From an uncultured Eubacteriales bacterium (GTDB lineage Bacteria > Bacillota > Clostridia > Lachnospirales > Lachnospiraceae): a stretch of DNA of 64,000 bases. Positions 27,824 through 36,486 of this stretch are shown here, piece after piece; positions within the stretch are counted from its first letter, which is position 1; each line of letters starts with the position of its first letter. Below the pieces are notes generated by a model. The model ran no database searches and was not told where the DNA came from. It saw only the letters and a list, made by a program, of their open reading frames with translations. The stretch lies in assembly GCA_949284175.1 (NCBI GenBank), contig CASDVE010000001.1, positions 124,001 through 188,000 of the forward strand, written 5' to 3'. The position numbers and the translations under genes are program-made.

Positions 27824-27991
27824 TGCATTTCCTCCTATCATTTTATAATCTCAATTATAATATTTGATATAGACAAACTCCACCAAGAATAGTATACAAA
27901 TATGCACGTTTTATTTACAATTTTGAAATTGATAAATCCCTATTTTTTGTTTCCTGCTATGCTCTGATTGTACCCATTGCTCCTAATATCT

Positions 27992-28318
27992 TCAACAACT
28001 TTCAAAAACTAACAAGACCTTTTTCAGGAAACCCAATGTATCCAGCATACCCTGCTGATATGCTATCCGTTTGTATTCAGCACTTTTCTCATTATTTTCA
28101 GACAACATTTCATCAAGAATCTTCTACTGTTCAGAAGAAATCTTGCTCCTTTCCACTTCTGCAGTCTTTTCCCGTTCTCTCTTTCTGGCGCTCTTATATC
28201 TCTCATCATTCCACAAGCTCTCTTCTAAAGCACATCTATCCTGCTCTAAACTATTTGTTACAAAAGTTCCGTTTTGTTGCACAATATAATACCCGCTCCA
28301 CAAGTCGGGAACTGGAAG
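27992..28318 (-). pseudogene. Decayed helical protein fragment
   Basis: Open frame without a start codon (begins LPVPDLWSGYYIVQQNGTFV), rich in charged helix (NDERYKSARKREREKTAEVE). It is interrupted by TAG at 28124-28126, where TGG would keep the frame, then continues KILDEMLSENNEKSAEYKRI to a stop. The family is not recognised; the style is that of coiled-coil proteins from mobile elements. It marks this gap as degraded insertion DNA. Confidence 0.55.
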
Positions 28319-28397
28319 TTATAATGAAAAATCACATATCAGAATCTGAAAAGACACATGGGAAAATTGAACTAAAATAATTGTTATACGTCAAAAA

Positions 28398-28445
28398 GGA
28401 GCTATTGCTCCATAGATGATTAGTCATCTATTTTGCAACAGACCC
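28398..28445. other. Hairpins and an IS6-like end sequence
   Basis: Two small stems (GGAGC/GCTCC and ATAGATGA/TCATCTAT) are followed by TTTTGCAACAGACCC. Its reverse complement, GGGTCTGTTGCAAAA, resembles the terminal repeat of IS6-family elements (GGTTCTGTTGCAAAG type). It may be an insertion scar. Only a one-sided short match is visible. Confidence 0.3.
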
Positions 28446-28545
28446 TAGATACAAATATTTATAATCTATGTTTGAATTTCTCTATGAATCTAAAGAACTC
28501 ATAAAACAAATTTCTCATCATTTATAAACATTTATTTTAATCCTA

Positions 28546-29079
28546 TTAATTATTCAAAAAGTTATTTCTACATTTTGTCAGTGGAAATTGAACAAATCGT
28601 TCATTCCATTCATCAATAGATAATACCATAACTTCATCAATTAAGCGTTCCATGTCTTGATTTTGTTGTTGTAATAAAAAAGGTAATGAACTTTGTAATT
28701 TATTACGAATAGCCCTTCTCGTAACCCCATCTCCCTTTGGATACTCTAAAATATAAACATAATATTTCCTCTTTTCTCTTGCTTTTCTTAGTCCCATTAT
28801 ATAAAACAGGCTATCGTAATACTTTCTTACAACTTTTTGGATTGCTTTATCTGCCTGTGGTTGAAAAGCATTTGGATTAGAAGCATTTTTAATATTTGCA
28901 TTTTTATACTCTATAAATATAAGTTCTTCTTCTGTTTCAGCAATAAAATCAACATCTGATAACTGTATTTTAGCTTGATGGTAGATAGAATTCAAAGAGT
29001 CCATTGCCCATATTGCTTTCGTAAAATCAATCTGATATTCCTTATTTTCTTCTATAAAAATCCGTTTCATGTTACTCAC
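28546..29079 (-). CDS. PD-(D/E)XK nuclease-like partner of an ATPase
   Basis: 177-residue protein with a possible nuclease motif: DVDFIAETEEELIFIEYKNA, which fits D-x(n)-ExK of the PD-(D/E)XK fold, around residues 42-60. No signal or membrane segment. Its start overlaps the end of the ATPase gene by 8 bp, so the two are translationally coupled. ATPase plus small nuclease pairs are a common layout for anti-phage defence. No named system was recognised, and the role is inference. Confidence 0.6.
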   Translation of the reverse strand: MSNMKRIFIEENKEYQIDFTKAIWAMDSLNSIYHQAKIQLSDVDFIAETEEELIFIEYKNANIKNASNPNAFQPQADKAIQKVVRKYYDSLFYIMGLRKAREKRKYYVYILEYPKGDGVTRRAIRNKLQSSLPFLLQQQNQDMERLIDEVMVLSIDEWNERFVQFPLTKCRNNFLNN

Positions 29080-29920
29080 CCTTATTCATTTCATAAACTT
29101 CATCTAGCAATTGTTCAAATGCCTCCATAATTGTATTATTCTTTAAATCACTAAATTTTTTATTTGATTCACATAAAACTTCATCATTCTGACTTTTATA
29201 AAGAGAATGAAATAACATATCATCTGATTCTTTTTTTCTTATTTCTAAATACTTTGCTATAAAATAACTATGTGTTGCAAGAAAAACTTGGACACCATTA
29301 CGAGATAGCTCCAACACAATTTCTACCAGCATAGGGATAAATTTTGGATTGATATTACTTTCTGGTTCATCCCATAATAGAACGGTTCCTTTTGTTATAT
29401 TTTCTGTCATTAAAAGTTGCCAAATCAACCCTATTTTTTTAAATCCTTCCGCCTCCATAGAAAATGGGATTTTTTTCCTATCTTCTCTTTCTATATAAAA
29501 TTCTTCGTTTTCATAGACAATTTTTCCACCCATCATAGTTTCCAGTTTTGGCAAAATATTTTGTGCGATATTAGGTATCTCCTTTAATTGCCACTCTTGA
29601 GAAATCCTCACAATATCAATCAAAGTTTTATCAAATGGAAATTGTGAAAATTTTTCAGACATTGCAATAAATCCTTTTGAATGAGTTAACATATCTTTTG
29701 CTGGAATAAAAATAGGTTTCTTATAATTCCCATCAAAGGTTACATCTTTTAAATAATCAAAAAATGTTAGTTGTCCTGTTTTTTCTTCATTTAATATTTT
29801 TAATAAATGAGTCTTTCCTGTTCCATTCTCTCCAATTAATACATTAACACCTTTTGCAAATTCAATTTTAATATTTTGAAATACTGTAAAATTTTGAATC
29901 TCCACTTGATTAATAACCAT
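29072..29920 (-). CDS. AAA/ABC-type ATPase (OLD/AAA_21-like)
   Basis: 282-residue ATPase of the SMC/OLD-like AAA_21 group. Start at 29920 (VINQVEIQNFTVFQNI) with GGAG upstream; the longer frame lacks a good site. Walker A GENGTGKTHLL near residue 29, Walker B VLLWDEPESNINP near 189, and the switch histidine in FLATHSYF. No extra nuclease domain is fused; that function seems to be supplied by the overlapping downstream gene. Such ATPases sense or regulate in several defence systems; which one is unknown. Confidence 0.8.
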   Translation of the reverse strand: MVINQVEIQNFTVFQNIKIEFAKGVNVLIGENGTGKTHLLKILNEEKTGQLTFFDYLKDVTFDGNYKKPIFIPAKDMLTHSKGFIAMSEKFSQFPFDKTLIDIVRISQEWQLKEIPNIAQNILPKLETMMGGKIVYENEEFYIEREDRKKIPFSMEAEGFKKIGLIWQLLMTENITKGTVLLWDEPESNINPKFIPMLVEIVLELSRNGVQVFLATHSYFIAKYLEIRKKESDDMLFHSLYKSQNDEVLCESNKKFSDLKNNTIMEAFEQLLDEVYEMNKGE

Positions 29921-30087
29921 TTTCCACTCTCCATTTTCTAAATTTATACGCAAGCTCCATTTTTTTAACACTTAAAAAGTATTTTATCTCCTCTTCTTAC
30001 CTTCATCAGCAAGAATCCTATTAATGTAAAAAATTGTGCAACTTCTTTTTATAATAGTATATCATTTTTACTTATGAATGAACAGTT

Positions 30088-30289
30088 CTACTTCATATTC
30101 TTAAATATTTCCTTTACCAATTGAATTCCATCTCTTATTTTTTCTTCATGTGCAATTTATCCATATTTTGCTGACAGCATATTACAAACAGAAACTACCT
30201 TATCAATTTTCTCTTTTTGTTCTCTATATCTTCTATTTCCACTAAGAGTTTTTACGGTGTTTGATGACAATTTATCTATACGCAAAAAA
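30088..30289 (-). pseudogene. 3' fragment of an unknown gene next to the element junction
   Basis: Frame RIDKLSSNTVKTLSGNRRYR, then EQKEKIDKVVSVCNMLSAKY, interrupted by TAA (30157-30159), then IAHEEKIRDGIQLVKEIFKN to a stop. There is no start; the frame breaks at the hairpin of 30291-30345. It may be a host gene truncated by element insertion, or older debris. Family unknown. Confidence 0.45.
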
Positions 30290-30290
30290 A

Positions 30291-30345
30291 CCCCTAAAAC
30301 TTCATAAAATACTGGACTTCCCTTGTATTTCATGAGTTCTAGGGG
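30291..30345 (-). terminator. Long stem-loop near the element boundary
   Basis: About 20-bp imperfect stem (CCCCTA-AAC-TCAT-AAATAC paired with GTATTT-ATGA-GTT-TAGGGG) with a 12-base loop. Read leftward its A.C mismatches become G.U pairs and a run of seven T follows, so it works as a terminator in that direction. It lies in the putative attachment region. Confidence 0.7.
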
Positions 30346-30438
30346 CTTTGTAAATTCTAATTATATCAATCCACGCCTATCTCGACTACATTTCATTTCG
30401 TCTCGATATCCGGCTGTCGCCTTATAAAATAAAAACAA

Positions 30439-30473
30439 AAAGGCTATATGAGAATAAACTCTCAATAGCCTTT
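30439..30473 (-). terminator. Terminator downstream of the integrase
   Basis: Stem AAAGGCTAT-TGAGA / TCTCA-ATAGCCTTT with a 6-base loop. Read leftward it is followed by TTTGTTTTTATTTT. Confidence 0.8.
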
Positions 30474-30583
30474 CTATTTTTATTATGCATGGCTTGTAGC
30501 TTACGCTTACATTCCCATCTGTTTTGCAAACTTTTTTACAGAACCCTTATATATTCTACGTTTTTAGAGATTCGTTTCTTTTT

Positions 30584-30682
30584 TTGACCATTTTTAAAAC
30601 ATGGTCAAAATATATTACAAAAAATTAGTTGCCTTTTTCTTCTTTTTCGTAACATGGTCAAACTTTTAAAAACTTGGTCAGA
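30584..30682. repeat. TGGTCA repeats: probable integrase arm-binding sites
   Basis: Three direct copies, ACATGGTCAAAA (30599), ACATGGTCAAAC (30652) and ACTTGGTCAGAT (30672), plus an inverted TTGACCA at 30584, lie between the integrase stop and its terminator. Tn916-type integrases bind short direct repeats near the element ends with their N-terminal domain, so these are good candidates. Binding is inferred. Confidence 0.5.
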
Positions 30683-31897
30683 TTAGGCTGAAGTATCCTC
30701 TGTAAAAATAGACTCTCCAAATTTCATTGTTTCTAACTCAATTGTTTCACCAGTGACATGAGTATAAATATCAATAGTTGTTGAATATCTCGCATGTCCC
30801 ATCAAATTCTGTACTACCTTTGGACTCATTCCTCTTTCAAAACATCTACTACAAAAAGTATGCCGAATGGCATGAGGATAAACATGTTCAAATATTATTG
30901 GTTCACGACTTTCTTGCATTGCTTGAAATATTTCTCTTTCATTAATTGCTTTTACAATTTTCTTTGTTTCTTTTTCACCAATATATCTAGTAATAGGAGA
31001 ACCAAGACTTGTAGTAAATACTAAATCTTCAAATTCTCCTTGACTTCTCCATCTATCATCCAAACGTTTTTTTTCTTTTTGTTGCTTCTTTTTCCATTCT
31101 TTAAGAACTTCTTCTACTCCACCCATGAACGGAATACTTCGATACGAATTAGCAGTTTTTAAGGTTGTTAACACCATAGTTTTGACACCGTCTTCGTAAT
31201 TACAAGATAATGCCTGTTGTATATTAAAGCACTTATTTTGGAAATCAATATCTTTCCACATTAGACCACCAACTTCGCCAATACGCAGTCCTGTACAAAA
31301 CATTGTGTAAAACATTTCATAATACCATGTGTTTTTAGCTTCCAGTAAAAAAGTATTTTGCTCTTTAACTGTTAAAAACCTTCTATATGGCTCTTCTACT
31401 TTCCAAGGGACTATAATGTCAAAACATGGATTTGTATTAATTAACCCATTGTTTTTAGCAGAGTCCAAACACTCTGTTACTCTACCAACTGCTTCTCTAA
31501 TACTAGATAATGCAATGTCAGTTTTTAACAATTCATTTACTGCACATTGAATGTCAATATTTTTCAAACTACTAATTTTATAGTGACCTATATATTTTCC
31601 TAATGTATTTTTATACTTATTTTTCATAGGACGTATACTTTGTTGTTTTATTTTAGGCACTTTGTAAGTCTGGAACCAAAATTCAAACCATTCATCTAAT
31701 GTCGCATCTAACAACTTATTGGAAATTCCTAACTCAGCTTCTTTTCTTGCCTCTTCTAATTTCTGACGTAAAGAGGTTAGTTTTGTATCATAAATATTGA
31801 TTTTCACACCATTTGCAACTACTCTTGCCTCATATCTCCCATCTTTTCTCTGGTGTATTCCTTTTCCTAATTCTTTACCTTTTAGATCTTTTCCCAT
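30683..31897 (-). CDS. int: Tyrosine recombinase (Tn916-type integrase)
   Basis: 404-residue integrase for insertion and excision of the element. N-terminal arm-binding domain of the AP2-like type (GKGIHQRKDGRYEARVVANG), core-binding helices in the middle, and a C-terminal catalytic domain. Catalytic residues visible: Arg in TGLRIGEVGGLMWKDID near 218, HAIRHTFCSR near 360, and the nucleophile Tyr in TTIDIYTHV. The start at 31897 (GKDLKGKELGKGIH) fits the family better than the longer frame. An excisionase gene lies directly upstream. Confidence 0.94.
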   Translation of the reverse strand: MGKDLKGKELGKGIHQRKDGRYEARVVANGVKINIYDTKLTSLRQKLEEARKEAELGISNKLLDATLDEWFEFWFQTYKVPKIKQQSIRPMKNKYKNTLGKYIGHYKISSLKNIDIQCAVNELLKTDIALSSIREAVGRVTECLDSAKNNGLINTNPCFDIIVPWKVEEPYRRFLTVKEQNTFLLEAKNTWYYEMFYTMFCTGLRIGEVGGLMWKDIDFQNKCFNIQQALSCNYEDGVKTMVLTTLKTANSYRSIPFMGGVEEVLKEWKKKQQKEKKRLDDRWRSQGEFEDLVFTTSLGSPITRYIGEKETKKIVKAINEREIFQAMQESREPIIFEHVYPHAIRHTFCSRCFERGMSPKVVQNLMGHARYSTTIDIYTHVTGETIELETMKFGESIFTEDTSA

Positions 31898-31972
31898 AAC
31901 TATTTTATTCCTTTCTGTGTAAATAAAATAGACTGGAAATTCAGTATACATAATTATTATATCATCTTCTTT

Positions 31973-32164
31973 TTATTTTTCAAGATACATAGATTTGGCT
32001 TGTTTTTCTAGCCATGTATCAAGCATTTTTTTGTTGGCATACCATCTATTCCCAATCTTGAGTGAAAAATTACACTCTTTTGACTTTACTAGTTCTCTTG
32101 CTTTTGTTTCTCCTATACCTAAGTAATCACATAACTCCTTAAGATTTAATAATGCTTTTTCCAT
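31973..32164 (-). CDS. xis: Excisionase (MerR/Xis-like)
   Basis: 63-residue DNA-binding protein with a winged-helix excisionase pattern: LLNLKELCDYLGIGETKARE, then LKIGNRWYANKKMLDTWLEK. Small proteins of this kind steer tyrosine integrases towards excision. It lies 75 bp upstream of the integrase in the same direction, the usual xis-int order. Confidence 0.88.
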   Translation of the reverse strand: MEKALLNLKELCDYLGIGETKARELVKSKECNFSLKIGNRWYANKKMLDTWLEKQAKSMYLEK

Positions 32165-32179
32165 TTTTTTCCTCTTGAA

Positions 32180-32226
32180 ACAGAAATATTGACTGTTCTA
32201 TTAATGGAACTATTCAATATTTCTGT
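32180..32226 (-). terminator. Terminator upstream of xis
   Basis: Long inverted repeat ACAGAAATATTGA-GTTC / GAAC-TCAATATTTCTGT, 14 bp after the stop of the secreted-protein gene. Read leftward it ends in TTTC, so the T-run is short. Confidence 0.6.
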
Positions 32227-32240
32227 CTTTCTCTTATATT

Positions 32241-32747
32241 TTACTTATACACTCTAACAGTCTTTATATTCCCTTTCATGCCTTTATAAGCATATGACAT
32301 ATCTCCCATTAATTTTACTTTTTTTGGTAATCTATCTATATCAACAATAAATTCCACAATTGACCCATCACTTGTATATCTATGTGTAGCATCTGTATCT
32401 CTATTTGCTTTCTGATCTGCCAGTATACATTTGATTACTTTGCCATTTTTCATAACTAGATCAATCTTTGTTCCTATCTTGGTAGCATAATAACTACCCA
32501 TGGCAATACAATATCTTCCATTTACTACTCTAATACCCTTTGAGTTTGTCTTAGCCTTTTGTTGTAATTTATATTGTTTACTGCTTTTATCTGTAATTGC
32601 TCTGTATGACATGTATGATTTATAATTACTGCTACTAGGTGTTCCATATGTTCTATATGACTTAGCATGACATACCATACCATTTGCTAATATAATCGCC
32701 ATAATAAGGCAAATTACGCATACTCTACTCTTTGTCTTTTTCGTCAT
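32241..32747 (-). CDS. Secreted phage-type protein with a barrel-like domain
   Basis: 168 residues with a clear signal peptide (residues 1-29, ending MVCHAK). The mature C-terminal half (VVNGRYCIAMGSYYATKIGT, GKVIKCILADQKANRDTDAT, GSIVEFIVD) matches a pattern seen in secreted proteins of Clostridial phages, probably a small beta barrel of the double-psi/3D type. Function unknown; it might modify the lysogen's surface or cell wall. It has its own terminator. Confidence 0.6.
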   Translation of the reverse strand: MTKKTKSRVCVICLIMAIILANGMVCHAKSYRTYGTPSSSNYKSYMSYRAITDKSSKQYKLQQKAKTNSKGIRVVNGRYCIAMGSYYATKIGTKIDLVMKNGKVIKCILADQKANRDTDATHRYTSDGSIVEFIVDIDRLPKKVKLMGDMSYAYKGMKGNIKTVRVYK

Positions 32748-32768
32748 TTAATTCCTTTCTTTGCTTGT

Positions 32769-33458
32769 TTACGAGTTAATTATCGATTGTTGTGTTCTTT
32801 TATTCATTTCTTTATCTTTCTCTTCTGTTACTTTCTTTTTCAACTCTTTTAGATACTCTTCTTTAAAGCCTTTTAGGTAGAAGTAATCCCTTAAACTCAC
32901 CATTTCTTTCTTTGCATCTGCTGCTATTTCAGTTTCATTCATTTTTAGTCTTTTACTAATCTTCTTAACAAAATCTTTATTGATTGTCTTTATTAACAAT
33001 GGATTACTAATTCTAAATGGTTCTACAATCTTTCTATATTCTTCCAATTCTTCCTCAGTAAGTATACTTTTCTTCTTTGGAAGATTTTTTGTTGAAAATG
33101 GGGAAATATTCGCTCCTGAGACCATAGGGTTTAGATGTTGAATTATATTTGATAAGTGCTTGTCCTTTATTTTAAACAATACTTCTGAATCTGTTCTTTC
33201 TATATTAGTAACCAATTCTTTATTTCCATCTTCTTCAATAGATTTTAAAATGTTGTTTCCACGTTGCTTTGATGGTATGTATACTTGTAAAACTCCTCTT
33301 CCATAGTGGAAAATTTTAATACCTTTTTTACATTTGATATATACATCTTCATCATTGCAAAGATTGCCTCTCACATCTCTGCAAAAATCATTAGTATTTT
33401 GGTCAATTTCTGCCACTACTCGATATTGACCTACATATTTACTTAAATAGCTACTCAA
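32769..33458 (-). CDS. Hypothetical phage protein (229 aa)
   Basis: Not recognised. N-terminal half mixed beta/alpha (YRVVAEIDQNTNDFCRDVRG, KIFHYGRGVLQVYIPSKQRG), C-terminal 60 residues strongly charged helix (LRDYFYLKGFKEEYLKELKK). No membrane segment. Situated 20 bp upstream of the secreted-protein gene. Confidence 0.65.
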   Translation of the reverse strand: MSSYLSKYVGQYRVVAEIDQNTNDFCRDVRGNLCNDEDVYIKCKKGIKIFHYGRGVLQVYIPSKQRGNNILKSIEEDGNKELVTNIERTDSEVLFKIKDKHLSNIIQHLNPMVSGANISPFSTKNLPKKKSILTEEELEEYRKIVEPFRISNPLLIKTINKDFVKKISKRLKMNETEIAADAKKEMVSLRDYFYLKGFKEEYLKELKKKVTEEKDKEMNKRTQQSIINS

Positions 33459-33512
33459 TCGCTTTTTACTCCTTTATCGCTCATTTATGTATAGTGTTGA
33501 ATTGAATTATGC

Positions 33513-33776
33513 TCATTCTTTCACACCTATCACTTTCATTAGTTCTCCAATAGTCAAGTCTTCTAACCGAACCGTTCTATAATCAATTTCTTCGTATGTG
33601 TAGGTTTGACCATAGATTTCTGCATACAGCTCCTTCAAACCTAGCTTACGCTTTATTCCATCTGCAATAGACTCATTATCCTCACAGATAACAACTCCGC
33701 TCCAATTATATTCTTGCCCCCATGAAAAAGGATCTCTCTCTTCAATTTGGCAATCGTATACTTTATATGCTTTCAT
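33513..33776 (-). CDS. Hypothetical phage protein (87 aa)
   Basis: Small acidic protein beginning MKAYKVYDCQIEERDPFSWG. No family recognised. Located 19 bp downstream of nrdG with AGGAG upstream, so it belongs to the same transcript. Confidence 0.65.
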   Translation of the reverse strand: MKAYKVYDCQIEERDPFSWGQEYNWSGVVICEDNESIADGIKRKLGLKELYAEIYGQTYTYEEIDYRTVRLEDLTIGELMKVIGVKE

Positions 33777-33795
33777 TTATTTTCTCCTAACTCTT

Positions 33796-34437
33796 TTATT
33801 TACTTTCATATAAAACTATATTTTTATCTGGATCGGATATAAGGTTATCTATATATAGAGTAAGAGGGGTTTTCCCACTACCTGATAATTTTTTGAATAG
33901 TTTAACTATCTTATCTCCTCTAAATGTTTCTTTCACATCAATCACTCTTTGGTTTGTGCTACCAGCCCATGGATAATTTACATCAAACTTGCTCTCCTCA
34001 TATTTTCCATCTACTAACACGTTAATCTGTCGAAAAACTATATAAAATCTATCAGCTATTTCTCTGTACTTATCAAAATCTGTTTCACTATAAATATAAT
34101 TCTTACAAATCTCTTCCAATGTATATCCTGTATAAACCCAAATAGTCTTATTAGGAAATCTTTTTTTAATCTTCTTGACTAACTGATATAGCTCTTCCAC
34201 ATTTGCATCATTCAACGGATCTCCACCACTAAACGTAACACCGCTTATATAATCTTTTTCTAATTCGGCAAATAACTCTGCTTCTGCTTTCTCATCAAAT
34301 GGTTGTCCACTATTAGGATTCCATGTTTGAGGATTGTGGCAGCCATGACAATGATGATCGCAACCTGACAAAAATACTGTAACTCTTATTCCATCCCCAT
34401 TTAATAAATCGTCTTTTTTAATTTGATGATAATTCAT
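33796..34437 (-). CDS. nrdG: Anaerobic ribonucleotide reductase activating protein
   Basis: 213-residue radical-SAM activase that installs the glycyl radical on NrdD. The cluster motif CxxxCxxC is in LSGCDHHCHGCHNPQTW near residue 26. SAM-binding GVTFSGGDPL near 66. The C-terminal 60 residues extend beyond the core fold. Its partner nrdD lies about 9 kb away at 43157-45579 in the same element, an unusual separation, since the two are normally adjacent. Confidence 0.94.
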   Translation of the reverse strand: MNYHQIKKDDLLNGDGIRVTVFLSGCDHHCHGCHNPQTWNPNSGQPFDEKAEAELFAELEKDYISGVTFSGGDPLNDANVEELYQLVKKIKKRFPNKTIWVYTGYTLEEICKNYIYSETDFDKYREIADRFYIVFRQINVLVDGKYEESKFDVNYPWAGSTNQRVIDVKETFRGDKIVKLFKKLSGSGKTPLTLYIDNLISDPDKNIVLYESK

Positions 34438-34531
34438 ATTTTTTATTTCCTCTCTAATTATTTTTGCTTATATTTGTTCGTTTTTGTTTATATCTGCTTA
34501 ATTCTGTTTAAATCTGTTAACAACCGATTGG

Positions 34532-34834
34532 TTACATCAAAAAGAATACTGGTATTAAAATTATGTAATGTAAAACTTGATCTGTAACATATCCAATTTT
34601 TTTGTATCTAGCCTTTAGTGCATCAACAATCATATGTGTAATAAACAACCATAAAAATACTGGAAGGCTAAATCCTTTATAGATATAGAAAACAAAAGAA
34701 TATAATACACAATGCACTACCAAATGATACCAATTCTTTCCTTTTGTGGTTGCTATAAAGTCAATCTGTAACAAATAGTCACCTACAAAATGTAGTGCAA
34801 TTGCCATGACAATTGTATTTAATATATAACTCAT
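34532..34834 (-). CDS. DUF3307-like small membrane protein
   Basis: 100 residues with three or four hydrophobic segments. The start at 34834 follows GAGAGGAG. The pattern HFVGDYLLQ, then KNWYHLVVHCVLY, then FITHMIVDALKARY is that of DUF3307, a phage and bacterial membrane family of unknown function whose histidines and aspartates may bind metal. Confidence 0.75.
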   Translation of the reverse strand: MSYILNTIVMAIALHFVGDYLLQIDFIATTKGKNWYHLVVHCVLYSFVFYIYKGFSLPVFLWLFITHMIVDALKARYKKIGYVTDQVLHYIILIPVFFLM

Positions 34835-34908
34835 ATAAAATTCTCCTCTCAATTTCCTTTAAAAAGTGTTCTTCTCACTGATATCATAAGTCTATATTTT
34901 TCTTTTAG

Positions 34909-35223
34909 TTATTTTTTATATAATGAGCGCAAGAGAATAATTCTTTTTTCTATACACTGTTTTAATTCTTTATCAAAAAATTTAACAACATCAGCTACAT
35001 TCTTATAAAACTTCTCTAATTCCTCTAACATCTTGTCTTCAGAAATCTCTTCATTCCAATATTGGTCACAGTCCGAATCATACCAATCATCACACATTTT
35101 TCTTCCATCATCTGAATACTTACTGCAATACCCATAGTCCTCTGGACAACCTTTACAGCCACCTTCTTCTTTTTCATCAATGCATTCTGGATGCTCTATT
35201 TGTAATCTTTCTTTGTATGTCAT
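34909..35223 (-). CDS. Cysteine-rich small protein (104 aa)
   Basis: Start at 35223 (MTYKERLQIEHPECID). Eight cysteines, six of them in GGCKGCPEDYGYCSKYSD and RKMCDDWYDSDCDQYW, suggest a metal-binding knuckle; a helical tail follows. It shares the MTY-start, CP-x-DYGY and late C-x-W pattern with the small proteins at 36487-36654 and 51889-52080. The start overlaps the folD stop. Function unknown. Confidence 0.65.
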   Translation of the reverse strand: MTYKERLQIEHPECIDEKEEGGCKGCPEDYGYCSKYSDDGRKMCDDWYDSDCDQYWNEEISEDKMLEELEKFYKNVADVVKFFDKELKQCIEKRIILLRSLYKK

Positions 35224-36089
35224 AAATATCCCCAATCCTTATACCTTTTTTCAACAACTTCAATTACATTTTCTAATAAAGCCATTACTGTGGTCTGCCC
35301 AACGCCAAATGGAACTGGTGTAATATTACAATCCCATTCCATCAGCTCTTCATAATCACTTTTCTTAATATCACCACACATTTTACCATTCTCATCAAAG
35401 TTGATACTTACATCAATAATTGTTTGATTAGCACCAAAATCATCTGCTGTAAAACAATTAGCATTTCCAATAGCTGTCACTATAATATCGTATTCCCCAA
35501 ACCTATTTCTAATATTCTTAGTTTTGCTATGTGCAATCGTTACCGTTGCATCTCTCTTTAAAAATAATTGTGCGAGTGGTTTTCCTACTATATTAGAGCG
35601 GTTAATAATTAATACATCTTTCCCAGCAATAGGGATTTCATAGTAATCCAACAGTTCAACAATTCCCCTTGGAGTACAAGATACAATTCCATCTTGTCTG
35701 CTCATTAATTTTCCTAAATTTTCATCAGTAAATCCATCCACATCCTTCTCAGGAGAGATACAATTCACCAACTTTCTTTCATCAAGGTGTTTAGGAAGTG
35801 GAAGTTGTAGAAGAATGCCATCATTAAATTTACTTTTATTGAAATTATGTAATAATCGTTCAAGCTCTTCGTATCCAATATTTTCTGAAAGATGTACTAT
35901 CCTTGGAATAATCCCCACTTCTTCACACTTTTTCACTTTATTCCTTATGTATCGCTCGCTTGCTGGATCATTTCCAACACGAATGATTATAAGTTTTGGA
36001 ATATAAGGAAGAGCCTTAACTCTCTCCTTTAACTCCAAAATTTTCTTTTCCACATAAGGTCTAGCATCTAATAATTTTCCTTTATTCAT
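35220..36089 (-). CDS. folD: FolD methylene-tetrahydrofolate dehydrogenase/cyclohydrolase
   Basis: 289-residue bifunctional enzyme interconverting 5,10-methylene-, methenyl- and 10-formyl-tetrahydrofolate. Motifs: ASERYIRNKVKKCEEVGI near residue 54 with the catalytic lysine, LLQLPLPKHLD near 97, VLIINRSNIVGKPLAQL near 160 for NADP, and PVPFGVGQTTVMALLEN near the end, a variant of the usual PVPGGVGPMT. Rare in phages. Near a ThyX-like gene and dUTPase, it may secure the one-carbon supply for dTMP. Confidence 0.93.
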   Translation of the reverse strand: MNKGKLLDARPYVEKKILELKERVKALPYIPKLIIIRVGNDPASERYIRNKVKKCEEVGIIPRIVHLSENIGYEELERLLHNFNKSKFNDGILLQLPLPKHLDERKLVNCISPEKDVDGFTDENLGKLMSRQDGIVSCTPRGIVELLDYYEIPIAGKDVLIINRSNIVGKPLAQLFLKRDATVTIAHSKTKNIRNRFGEYDIIVTAIGNANCFTADDFGANQTIIDVSINFDENGKMCGDIKKSDYEELMEWDCNITPVPFGVGQTTVMALLENVIEVVEKRYKDWGYL

Positions 36090-36108
36090 TTATTTCTCCT
36101 TCTACATC

Positions 36109-36471
36109 CTACCCTTTCAGTTTTACCTTGCACCCTTTTCTTTTCTCAGCCATTTGTAATAATTCTTCCATTGTTATTTCCTCAACACGTTCCCATAACA
36201 ACTTACCATGATGATCAATCAGATCTCTTAATTCAGTGATAGAACTTGATGGTTCAAATACTCGTATAATATCCATACTACCCTTATCTTCTTCACATTC
36301 TGATTGAACATAAATTGTTAAATCATATCGAACATCATCTCCATCTATAAAACTATCATCACCAATTAATCTAATTTTTCCTTTACAATTGATTACAAAC
36401 ATCTTACTCTTATTTCTTAATTCAACAACCATTCCAAATTCTAAATCTGATTTTGTAAATTCTTTTCTCAT
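36109..36471 (-). CDS. Conserved phage protein of unknown function (120 aa)
   Basis: Start at 36471 with GGAG upstream; the longer frame begins inside that site. The sequence (LEFGMVVELRNKSKMFVINC ... KLLWERVEEITMEELLQMAE ... KGCKVKLKG) has the look of a recurring Clostridial phage protein, with a beta-rich N-terminus and helical C-terminus. No function can be assigned. Confidence 0.65.
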   Translation of the reverse strand: MRKEFTKSDLEFGMVVELRNKSKMFVINCKGKIRLIGDDSFIDGDDVRYDLTIYVQSECEEDKGSMDIIRVFEPSSSITELRDLIDHHGKLLWERVEEITMEELLQMAEKRKGCKVKLKG

Positions 36472-36486
36472 TTCATTTATCTCCAT

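Noticed and set aside
30291-30480. CRISPR array at the element boundary
   Set aside because: Stem-loops here are terminators and the I-C-like end occurs once; no repeated unit with spacers is present.
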